DNA of 64,000 nt from NCBI RefSeq assembly GCF_020523965.1, contig NZ_JAJAPX010000003.1:310001-374000 (forward strand), in the 5' to 3' direction. The DNA is from Neotamlana sargassicola (GTDB taxonomy: Bacteria; Bacteroidota; Bacteroidia; Flavobacteriales; Flavobacteriaceae). The notes under the pieces were generated by a model, which was given only the letters and a program-made list of their open reading frames with translations, was not told where the DNA came from and ran no database searches. Below, piece by piece: positions 1 through 6,367 of the stretch (its first letter is position 1; the number at the start of each line of letters is the position of its first letter). The position numbers and the translations under genes were made by a program.

Positions 1-1
1 C

Positions 2-685
2 GATTTAGTAATAAATGGCGATACAAACTCATCTTCTGGTAAATTATTAACCAATATTAGTCGAGCTAAATTTAAAGTGTTTGGCGAGCATTATGACGAT
101 ATTGCGAGCAAATTTCCAGATTACAGACATATTTCAAAAAAACCGATTTATAATTTACGCCGATTTTTAGAAAACCTAGGTTTTGCAAAAAACGAAAGTG
201 AATTACCTGTTTTAAATATAAAATTGAACAATGCTGAAATTGCAAATGGTAATCGAATTTTAAATGATATTATAAAAAACGATAAAAAAACTATATGCAT
301 TTATACAAATGCTACAGGCTCCAAGTGTTATTCCGAAGCTTGGTGGGGCACTTTTTATGATAGGTTATTAAAAGAATACCCAAATTACAATATAATTGAG
401 ATGTTACCCATTGAGAATATTTCGAAAATTAATTTTAAAGCACCTCATTTTTACAGTAAAGATATTCGTGAAATGGCAGCAATTATAAAAAATACTGCTG
501 TTTTTATTGCGGCCGATAATGGCGTAATGCATTTGGCAAGTGCCAGTTTAACGCCAACAGTTGGTTTTTTTGCTCCAACAGATTTAACAGTGTACGGGCC
601 TTATGGCAACAAAAATATTGCCTTAAATACAAACGAATCCTCTATAAACGATTGGATTAAGGCCATTAGCACCATATTAGATTAA
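2..685 (+). CDS. Glycosyltransferase family 9 (heptosyltransferase-like), 5' truncated
   Basis: The reading frame is open to the left edge, so this is the C-terminal ~227 residues of a longer gene; a GTG at 77 is internal and not a credible start. Near the end is the signature DNGVMHLASA followed by TVGFFAPT, typical of the GT-B sugar-nucleotide domain of ADP-heptose:LPS heptosyltransferases (GT9), where this segment binds the nucleotide diphosphate. Upstream, TICIYTNATGSKCYSEAWW fits the start of the second Rossmann domain. By family, it would act at the inner membrane on lipopolysaccharide or another glycolipid. The exact sugar cannot be told from the sequence. The missing N-terminus carries the acceptor half. 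Confidence 0.8.
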   Translation, partial: DLVINGDTNSSSGKLLTNISRAKFKVFGEHYDDIASKFPDYRHISKKPIYNLRRFLENLGFAKNESELPVLNIKLNNAEIANGNRILNDIIKNDKKTICIYTNATGSKCYSEAWWGTFYDRLLKEYPNYNIIEMLPIENISKINFKAPHFYSKDIREMAAIIKNTAVFIAADNGVMHLASASLTPTVGFFAPTDLTVYGPYGNKNIALNTNESSINDWIKAISTILD

Positions 686-743
686 CTATATATTATTCTT
701 TTTAATTCGGTTATAAAATTGTATTTTAAGGAAAAATAGAGTT

Positions 744-1289
744 ATGAAAACGTTTTATGCCTTAATATTAACAGCTGTATTTATTCAGTTTTCTTGTAAA
801 TCATCAAAAAATAAAGCAAGCGAAAGTGAAATAAAAACTTTAACGCAATTAGTTGAAAATAAAAAATTTATAATAGAGTCTGATTGGGCAAACCCGCAAG
901 TTACAAATGCCATGCAGCAAGTTTTAAACTCAGGAATATTGCAACCGGGTAGTAATGCGAGTAGTATAAATTTAATTGGTAATTCAAATTATTTAAAAAT
1001 TTCTGGCGATAGCATATATTCTTATTTGCCGTATTTTGGAGAAAGGCAAATGCATGTTAATTATGGTGGCACCGACAGCGCCATTCAATTTAAAGGATTA
1101 ATGAGTGACTATAAAGTTTCGAAACGAAAAGATGCTGGTTATAATATTTCATTTAATGCTAAAAGTAATTCTGAAAACTTTAATGTTTACATTACACTTT
1201 GGCCAAATTTAAAAAGTTCGATGTCTTTAAATAGTTCTTCTCGATTTTCTATAAGCTATACAGGGTCTGTAAATAAAACTGTAGAATAA
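744..1289 (+). CDS. DUF4251 family lipoprotein
   Basis: A 181-residue protein with a lipoprotein signal: a hydrophobic stretch followed by QFSCKSSK, so Cys18 is the likely lipidated residue. The mature part matches the general pattern of DUF4251 proteins of Bacteroidota: a leading helix ending in KKFIIESDWANPQ, a central SGDSIYSYLPYFGERQMH segment and a C-terminal beta region ending in SSSRFSISYTGSV. The function of the family is unknown. It should sit at the periplasmic face of a membrane. It lies 58 bases after the glycosyltransferase gene and may share its transcript. Family assignment is from memory of the sequence pattern. Confidence 0.75.
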   Translation: MKTFYALILTAVFIQFSCKSSKNKASESEIKTLTQLVENKKFIIESDWANPQVTNAMQQVLNSGILQPGSNASSINLIGNSNYLKISGDSIYSYLPYFGERQMHVNYGGTDSAIQFKGLMSDYKVSKRKDAGYNISFNAKSNSENFNVYITLWPNLKSSMSLNSSSRFSISYTGSVNKTVE

Positions 1290-1384
1290 ATTGGTACGTA
1301 AAGCGGAAAAATAAACGGTTTATCTATTAATCGTATAAATTATTAAATCAAACGAGTTTTTTAGAATCATAGTTATTAGTTGAT

Positions 1385-1392
1385 TAATTTTG
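1385..1392 (+). promoter_or_regulatory. Possible -7 box (TAATTTTG) for the dioxygenase-like gene
   Basis: TAATTTTG fits the Bacteroidota -7 consensus TANNTTTG and ends 24 bases before the ATG at 1417. I see no good TTG -33 element at the expected distance, so this is tentative. Confidence 0.3.
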
Positions 1393-1416
1393 AGTTGATT
1401 AATTAATACTTGTTCC

Positions 1417-2049
1417 ATGAAAAAGTCTACCTTCCTTTTTAGTTTATTAATTACTTTATGTGTATTTAATACTTTAAATTCTCAAGAAACGGCAGCTCTT
1501 AGTAATGATATTCCTCAAAATTTTAAGAAGCGAAGTCCTGTTTACGATTATTCCGAAAAACATTTAAATAATGTCGATACTATACCTGATTTTGTTTCAA
1601 AAACAAACAAATTAAAAATTACGGGTACTATTTTTGAGAGTGATGGTGTTACACCGGCTAAAAATGTTATTCTTTTTATACATCAGACCGATGAAAATGG
1701 AAACTTTGAATTAAAACGTGAAAATAAAAAACGTTATGTTCATCATCGAGGTTGGATAAAAACAAATGCAGATGGAAAATATACCTTCTACACATTTGTT
1801 CCAGGTTCTTATTTTAATGGAAAAGAAATTAAACAAATTTTACCTATTATTAAGGCGCCCGGTCAAGACGAAAAGAAAATAGAATCTTATGTTTTTAACG
1901 ATGACCCTTCTTTAAAAGATTCTTGTCGAGAGGATATCGAGAAAACAAATCCGACAAGAATTTTAGACTTAACTTTTAATAAAGAAGAAGGTTTATTTAT
2001 TGCAAAACGAAATATTATTTTGGGCAAAGAAGAAACAGATTCGTTTTAA
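1417..2049 (+). CDS. Secreted intradiol-dioxygenase-like protein lacking the HxH iron ligands
   Basis: 210 residues with a Sec signal peptide (hydrophobic residues 5-20, likely cleavage after TLNSQ). The core from about residue 67 is the beta-sandwich of the protocatechuate 3,4-dioxygenase beta-subunit fold: ITGTIFESDG, then RGWIKTNADGKYTFYTF and VPGSYF. Classical enzymes carry the iron-binding HIH about ten residues after the PG-x-Y motif. Here that position reads IKQILPIIKAPG, with no histidine pair, so iron-dependent catecholate cleavage is unlikely. It is therefore either a non-catalytic relative (for example a binding or stress protein) or a different activity on the same fold. Its 3' end overlaps the convergent regulator gene by four bases. 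Confidence 0.65.
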   Translation: MKKSTFLFSLLITLCVFNTLNSQETAALSNDIPQNFKKRSPVYDYSEKHLNNVDTIPDFVSKTNKLKITGTIFESDGVTPAKNVILFIHQTDENGNFELKRENKKRYVHHRGWIKTNADGKYTFYTFVPGSYFNGKEIKQILPIIKAPGQDEKKIESYVFNDDPSLKDSCREDIEKTNPTRILDLTFNKEEGLFIAKRNIILGKEETDSF

Positions 2050-2816
2050 AAAATGTCGTATTTATTGCAGTAAGCAATAATTTCTGCTGTAGAATTTAAT
2101 TCTATTTTGCTTAGTATATTTTTCCTGTGCGAACTAACGGTTTGATGGCTTATGTTTAAATAGCCTGCTATAGTTTTTGTTGTATTACCTTTAGCAATTA
2201 AAGAAATTATTTCTAATTCTCTTTTTGATAGTAGCGCTACCAAGCTATCGTAATAATAATTTTTAACATACAAAGTTTCAAAAATATTATCCTCATTCAA
2301 AAATTTACAAGTAGCAATAATTGGACGACATTTACCATTCCCAGTAACCGTATTTTGAGAATATCCAATAATTGGTTTTCCGTCGGCGTCAAAAAAAATA
2401 GGTGTTTGTTGAACTTGCATATTTTTATACGCCCCATTACTATTTCTGATACGATAATTCCAAGAATATACTACACGCCTCCGTTGTTCTAATTTAAGCT
2501 TTGTCATGGTGAATGCCATTAAATCTTCAAAAGCTTTTAAAAGAATTGGCAAATCATCTGGATGGTAATGAGAAATATAGTAATTAAGACCATTCGAAAT
2601 CATGCTATTTCTTTGTAATCCTAAGGTTAATTCAAAATCTTTACCTACGTATTCGTAGGATTGTGTAGAGGTATTAGTTACCAAAATAAAGGATTCTAAC
2701 GATGGGGTATGGTAATCTAATTCTTTAAGTCTGTCAATATAATTTTTTACCAACTCACCATTGTAGTTATTATTCGAATTAAAAATCTTACTATAAGATA
2801 CAATATTGGCATCCAT
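2046..2816 (-). CDS. PAS-LuxR type transcriptional regulator
   Basis: 256 residues. Residues ~40-150 resemble a PAS domain (YISHYHPDDLPILLKAFEDL, then YRIRNSNGAYKNMQV and a final QTPIFFDADGKPIIG strand). The last 65 residues are a LuxR/GerE helix-turn-helix: LSKRELEIISLIAKGNTTK, then ISHQTVSSHRKNILSKI. This layout is common in Flavobacteriia for sensor-regulators without a receiver domain. It is probably a cytoplasmic DNA-binding protein that senses a ligand or redox state directly through PAS; the signal is unknown. It is convergent with the dioxygenase-like gene and divergent from the fusion gene at 3004. Confidence 0.8.
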   Translation of the reverse strand: MDANIVSYSKIFNSNNNYNGELVKNYIDRLKELDYHTPSLESFILVTNTSTQSYEYVGKDFELTLGLQRNSMISNGLNYYISHYHPDDLPILLKAFEDLMAFTMTKLKLEQRRRVVYSWNYRIRNSNGAYKNMQVQQTPIFFDADGKPIIGYSQNTVTGNGKCRPIIATCKFLNEDNIFETLYVKNYYYDSLVALLSKRELEIISLIAKGNTTKTIAGYLNISHQTVSSHRKNILSKIELNSTAEIIAYCNKYDIF

Positions 2817-3003
2817 AAAAAAGTCTTATTTGATTTGTTTTCAATGTAATAAAAAAATATTTAATACAATAAATACCATTCAAAGAAAAAAAAATCCTTT
2901 AAAGTGTTTTGTTTTGATATACCATTTTATTCATATATTTTGCTGAAAAATATTTTCTTAAACTTGATTAATAGTTATTTTTAACTTCAATAAAATTTTA
3001 AGT

Positions 3004-4158
3004 ATGACAAAAAAAGTTTTTGTTTCAGGTTGCTTCGATATGTTGCATAGTGGCCACGTCGCGTTTTTTAAAGAAGCGTCTGGCTTTGGCGATGTTTATG
3101 TAGGTCTTGGCTCAGACAAAACTGTTTTCGAGTTAAAAGCGAGAGAAACAATTAACTCGGAAGACGAACGATTATATATGGTAAAAGCCATTCGCCATGT
3201 AAAAGATGCATTTGTAAACAGTGGTTCTGGATTATTAGATTTTGAAAAAGAACTCCGCGAATTAAAACCAGACTATTTTGTAGTAAACGAAGATGGTTAT
3301 TCCGATTTAAAACGTGAAATCTGCGAAGAATTAAACATAGAATTACATGTTTTAGAGCGTTTTCCTGAAACTGGCTTGCCAGAGCGATCTACGACTAGTA
3401 TACGCAAATCGAACTTTTGCAACTTGCCTTACAGAATAGATTTAGCAGGTACTTGGATAGACCAACCTTACGTATCTAAATATGCTCCAGGTTGGGCATT
3501 AACATTATCATTAGAACCTATTTTTGAATATTTTGAGCGAGCAGGTATGTCTACCTCAACTCGTAATGTTGCAAAAAAAATATGGCCGTATAACTTACCA
3601 TTAGAAAAGCCTAAAAAAATAGCTAAAATGCTTTTTAGTTTCGAAAACATTCCTGGTAAAGAGTTTGTTTCTGGTGCTCAAGATGCCATTGGTATCTGTA
3701 TGCCTGGTTTGGTTAGGCATTATTATGATAATGGGTATTGGCCACTTAAATTTGAAGAAAATCATGACGAAGAAACATTTAAATGGTTAGAAAAGCATAT
3801 TAGTATGGTATTGCTTTGGCCACGTGAAGATGATTTAGATTTGTTAGGTGAAACTTATATTAACGAAGAAAATGTAAAATCGCTTACACAGGCAGCTGAA
3901 AATACTTGGCAAGCCATAAATAATAAAGACTTAAAAGGTTTCGCAAAAGGAGTTGTAGACTCATTTAATGCCCAAACAACAATGTTTCCTGCTATGGTAA
4001 ACAAAAAAGTACTTAAAGCTATGGAGCCTTATAAAGAGAAAGCTCTTGGTTGGAAACTTTCTGGAGCAGGTGGCGGTGGTTATCTAATTTTAATTTCGGA
4101 GAAACCAATTGAGGGGACAATGCCAATTAAAATACGCCGTAAAGGATCGGAATTATAA
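3004..4158 (+). CDS. Cytidylyltransferase-like / GHMP-kinase-like fusion protein
   Basis: 384 residues in two parts. Residues 1-~130 are a nucleotidyltransferase of the TagD/RfaE family: VSGCFDMLHSGHVAFF contains the HxGH catalytic motif (His15, His18), and RSTTSIR is the ISTT-like nucleotide loop. Residues ~140-384 resemble a GHMP kinase: NLPYRIDLAGTWIDQP (N-terminal substrate motif), SGAQDAIG (like the G-x-QD motif of heptose kinases such as HddA) and LSGAGGGGYLILIS (C-terminal glycine loop). The usual ATP-binding P-x-x-x-G-L-G-S-S motif between these is not visible, and this half is short for a full kinase. It is likely a sugar or sugar-alcohol activating enzyme; the substrate is unknown. 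It stands alone between divergent and convergent regulators. Confidence 0.7.
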   Translation: MTKKVFVSGCFDMLHSGHVAFFKEASGFGDVYVGLGSDKTVFELKARETINSEDERLYMVKAIRHVKDAFVNSGSGLLDFEKELRELKPDYFVVNEDGYSDLKREICEELNIELHVLERFPETGLPERSTTSIRKSNFCNLPYRIDLAGTWIDQPYVSKYAPGWALTLSLEPIFEYFERAGMSTSTRNVAKKIWPYNLPLEKPKKIAKMLFSFENIPGKEFVSGAQDAIGICMPGLVRHYYDNGYWPLKFEENHDEETFKWLEKHISMVLLWPREDDLDLLGETYINEENVKSLTQAAENTWQAINNKDLKGFAKGVVDSFNAQTTMFPAMVNKKVLKAMEPYKEKALGWKLSGAGGGGYLILISEKPIEGTMPIKIRRKGSEL

Positions 4159-4183
4159 TTTTTATAAAAAATAAAACATAAAT

Positions 4184-4219
4184 AAACAGCGGTAGTCCAG
4201 TGCTTATTGCTGTTTTTTT
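4184..4219. terminator. Hairpin terminator between the fusion gene and hxlR
   Basis: AAACAGC (4184-4190) pairs with GCTGTTT (4209-4215), followed on the plus strand by a run of T. It lies between the two convergent genes and could serve both strands. Confidence 0.55.
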
Positions 4220-4568
4220 ATTTCGCTCCTGTAAATTTTCCTTTATCCTCTACAGTCATAACACCCCAATCTGCAATAGACTGCACTACTGGAATTAACG
4301 TTTTTCCGAATTCTGTTAACGAATATTCTACCTTTAATGGTGGTTTGGAGGTGTAAACTTTTCGTTTTATTAAACCATCTTCTTCTAAGTTTTTTAGTTG
4401 TAAACTTAATGTGCGTTCGGTAACAGTTGGCATTTTTTTTCGCAGCTCATTATAGCGTAATGTCTTATTTATAAGATGGAAAAGAATCACTGTTTTCCAT
4501 TTTCCGCCAATAAGTCCCATGGTTAAACTAGCACAACATGGGTATTCTTTTCCTTTAAATGTATACAT
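4218..4568 (-). CDS. HxlR-family transcriptional regulator
   Basis: 116 residues, the normal size for HxlR winged-helix regulators. Recognition features are CCASLTMGLIGGKWKTVILF near the N-terminus, RYNELRKKMPTVTERTLSLQ for the recognition helix, and LEEDGLIKRKVY with EYSLTEFGKTL for the wing. Cys11/Cys12 in the N-terminal segment match the thiol position used by redox- or aldehyde-sensing members (HypR, YodB, QorR). It is divergent from a nitroreductase, the classic HxlR target arrangement. Two identical-architecture operators in the shared intergenic region (4620-4636, 4758-4774) suggest it represses both its own gene and the nitroreductase. Confidence 0.9.
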   Translation of the reverse strand: MYTFKGKEYPCCASLTMGLIGGKWKTVILFHLINKTLRYNELRKKMPTVTERTLSLQLKNLEEDGLIKRKVYTSKPPLKVEYSLTEFGKTLIPVVQSIADWGVMTVEDKGKFTGAK

Positions 4569-4589
4569 AGCATCAATTATTACTTAACA

Positions 4590-4620
4590 CAAAGGTATAA
4601 TACTATAATTATTTATACAA
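4590..4620 (-). promoter_or_regulatory. Promoter of the HxlR gene
   Basis: On the minus strand, TTG (4620-4618) and TACCTTTG (4597-4590) are separated by 20 bases. This is a full match to the Bacteroidota -33/-7 consensus, 22 bases upstream of the start codon. Confidence 0.65.
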
Positions 4621-4636
4621 CTATACTTTTTATAGT
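4620..4636. promoter_or_regulatory. Operator 1, ACTATA-N5-TATAGT
   Basis: A 17-bp inverted repeat, ACTATACTTTTTATAGT, touches the -33 element of the HxlR promoter. The same arrangement recurs at 4758-4774. It is probably the HxlR autoregulatory site. Confidence 0.65.
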
Positions 4637-4724
4637 AAATTTAACAACCTTTATAAACCCTTGCTGTTACTATGATTTAAACGTTTTTAATTCAACTTTG
4701 TTATACTATCATTTACGACCGTTC

Positions 4725-4755
4725 TTGTATAAAAGTATTACTAACATTATTTTTG
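4725..4755 (+). promoter_or_regulatory. Promoter of the nitroreductase (pseudo)gene
   Basis: TTG (4725-4727) and TATTTTTG (4748-4755) are 20 bases apart, matching the Bacteroidota -33/-7 pair. The start codon is at 4803. Confidence 0.65.
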
Positions 4756-4757
4756 TA

Positions 4758-4774
4758 ACTATATTTTTTATAGT
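4758..4774. promoter_or_regulatory. Operator 2, ACTATA-N5-TATAGT
   Basis: ACTATATTTTTTATAGT has the same 6-5-6 inverted-repeat layout as operator 1. It begins two bases after the -7 box, across the predicted transcription start, as expected for a repressor site. Confidence 0.65.
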
Positions 4775-4802
4775 TTAAATATTAATACAAAAATCACTTA
4801 TA

Positions 4803-5462
4803 ATGAATTTAAAAGAAATACTAAACTGGCGATACACCACTAAAGAATTTGATTCAACCAAAAAAATATCTAAAGAAGATATGGATCAAGTAAAAAGCTT
4901 GTTAAGAATGAGCGCATCAAGTGTAAACTTACAACCTTGGCATTTTATTATTGCTGAAACTGAAGAAGGAAAAGCACGTATAGCAAAAGGAACACAAGGT
5001 TTTTTCCACTTTAACGAACCTAAAGTAACAAATGCTTCAGCTGTTGTGCTTTTTTGTGCAAAAACAGATGCCAATGAAGACTATTACAAACACATTGCAG
5101 ATGTTGATGATAAAAATGGACGCTTCCCAAATGAAGATATAAAAAACGGATTTATAGGTGCTGTTAAAACATTTGCCAATATCCATAAATACGATTTAAA
5201 AGATTTAAATCATTGGATGGAAAAGCAAGTATATCTTAACATAGGTAGCTTTTTGTTAGGTGTTGCAACTTTAGGAATAGATGCCACACCAATGGAAGGT
5301 ATTGATGTAAAAGCTTAAGATGACGAATTCGGGTTAAGAGAAAAAGGATTTACAGCTTTAGTTGCCGTTTCTATAGGCTATAGAGCAGAATCTGACTTTA
5401 ACACCACAGATAAAACACCAAAATCTAGATTACCAGAAAGCGAAATCTTCACTGAAATATAA
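4803..5462 (+). pseudogene. NfsB-like nitroreductase interrupted by an in-frame TAA
   Basis: The frame encodes an oxygen-insensitive NAD(P)H nitroreductase/dihydropteridine reductase: LNWRYTTKEFD and SSVNLQPWHF form the FMN-binding N-terminus, and ATLGIDATPMEGID the conserved region before the C-terminus. Codon 172 (5316-5318) is TAA. The same frame then continues with DDEFGLREKG and ends SRLPESEIFTEI at 5462, exactly the family's normal C-terminus and length (219 codons; about 217 in E. coli NfsB). By family alignment the TAA falls where a Leu is usual, so one TTA-to-TAA change explains it. The product stopped at 171 residues would lack the last FMN-contact strand and dimer arm. Controlled by the divergent HxlR regulator. 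Confidence 0.85.
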
Positions 5463-5536
5463 ATTGTAACTACACTCTAAAGTCGTTTTCCGACCAAACA
5501 ATATATTAAAAATTGTTAATTTGGTTAACAGAAGAA

Positions 5537-5578
5537 AAAGCCACAAAATGTAAAATACATTATATGTGGTTTTTTTTT
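5537..5578 (+). terminator. Terminator after the nitroreductase
   Basis: A hairpin in which AATGTA/TACATT closes on an AAA loop and CCACA/TGTGG forms the lower stem, with a small bulge, followed by a run of nine or more T. Confidence 0.6.
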
Positions 5579-5603
5579 ACTATACTATCAAATTTATGTA
5601 AAG

Positions 5604-5744
5604 ATGTCAGAACGTCATAAAAACCAATCAGGCACATATTTTGACAATGATAGAGGAAGTTATAATAATGCGCATCCTGATGCATATTATGAAGACAAAG
5701 TGAAATTATTAGTAACTTTAACGGAAAGCATAATTAGCAACTAA
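5604..5744 (+). CDS. Possible 46-residue protein of unknown function
   Basis: An ATG-started frame between the nitroreductase terminator and the kefG-like gene. The product is hydrophilic, with GTYFDNDRGSYNNAHPDAYYED in its middle (aromatic and Asn/Asp rich), then a short hydrophobic tail. No signal peptide and no strong ribosome site are seen. I do not recognise a family. It could be a genuine small protein on the kefG-kefB transcript or a remnant of a longer gene. Confidence 0.25.
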   Translation: MSERHKNQSGTYFDNDRGSYNNAHPDAYYEDKVKLLVTLTESIISN

Positions 5745-5770
5745 AGTTTAAAAGTCAACCAAAATAGCCA

Positions 5771-6364
5771 ATGAAAAAAGTACTCATTCTTTTCGCACAT
5801 CCCAAATTTGAAAAATCCAGAGTCAATGCAACACTCATCGACCGAATAAAAGATAAGGCGCACGTAACATTTCATGATTTGTATGAGCATTATCCCAACT
5901 TTCATATTAATGTGCAACAAGAACAAGAGTTATTACTTCAACACGATATTGTTATTTGGCATCATCCGTTGTATTGGTACAGTAGTCCAGCCATTTTAAA
6001 GCAATGGCAGGATTTAGTTTTAGAATTTAATTGGGCATACGGTCCACACGGAAAAGTATTGCAAAATAAAACCGTTTTTAATGTTATTACTACTGGTGGA
6101 TCTCGCGAAGTGTATTGTACGGAAGGCTATAATACCTATACAATAAATGAATTTTTAAGACCTTTTGAACAAACTGCTACATTGTGTGGTATGAATTATT
6201 TACCACCTTTTGCTGTTATGGGAACGCACCATTTATCTAAAGAAGATTTATTAGGTTATGCCAACCAATACGAACAATTAATAGATTTGCTACAAGGTGA
6301 TTTTTATGCAACCCAGCTATCTAATTGTTTTTTCTTAAACGATTTAGAAATTTTAACCGCGTAA
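5771..6364 (+). CDS. kefG: NAD(P)H oxidoreductase, KefG/KefF-like ancillary flavoprotein
   Basis: 197 residues with the flavodoxin-like fold of KefF/KefG/MdaB quinone reductases: the N-terminal strand and loop ILFAHPKFEKSRVN, then IVIWHHPLYWYSSPAILKQW around the flavin, and TTGGSREVYC for the second loop. In E. coli, KefF and KefG bind the glutathione-gated potassium efflux proteins and are needed for full activity. The stop is three bases before the antiporter ATG, so the two are co-transcribed and the role as antiporter partner is well supported. It would act on the cytoplasmic face of the inner membrane, protecting against electrophiles such as methylglyoxal. The symbol is by analogy. Confidence 0.85.
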   Translation: MKKVLILFAHPKFEKSRVNATLIDRIKDKAHVTFHDLYEHYPNFHINVQQEQELLLQHDIVIWHHPLYWYSSPAILKQWQDLVLEFNWAYGPHGKVLQNKTVFNVITTGGSREVYCTEGYNTYTINEFLRPFEQTATLCGMNYLPPFAVMGTHHLSKEDLLGYANQYEQLIDLLQGDFYATQLSNCFFLNDLEILTA

Positions 6365-6367
6365 CAT

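Noticed and set aside
5316-5318. Stop-codon recoding in the nitroreductase
   Set aside because: TAA is not used for selenocysteine or pyrrolysine and no recoding signal is visible; a point change is simpler.
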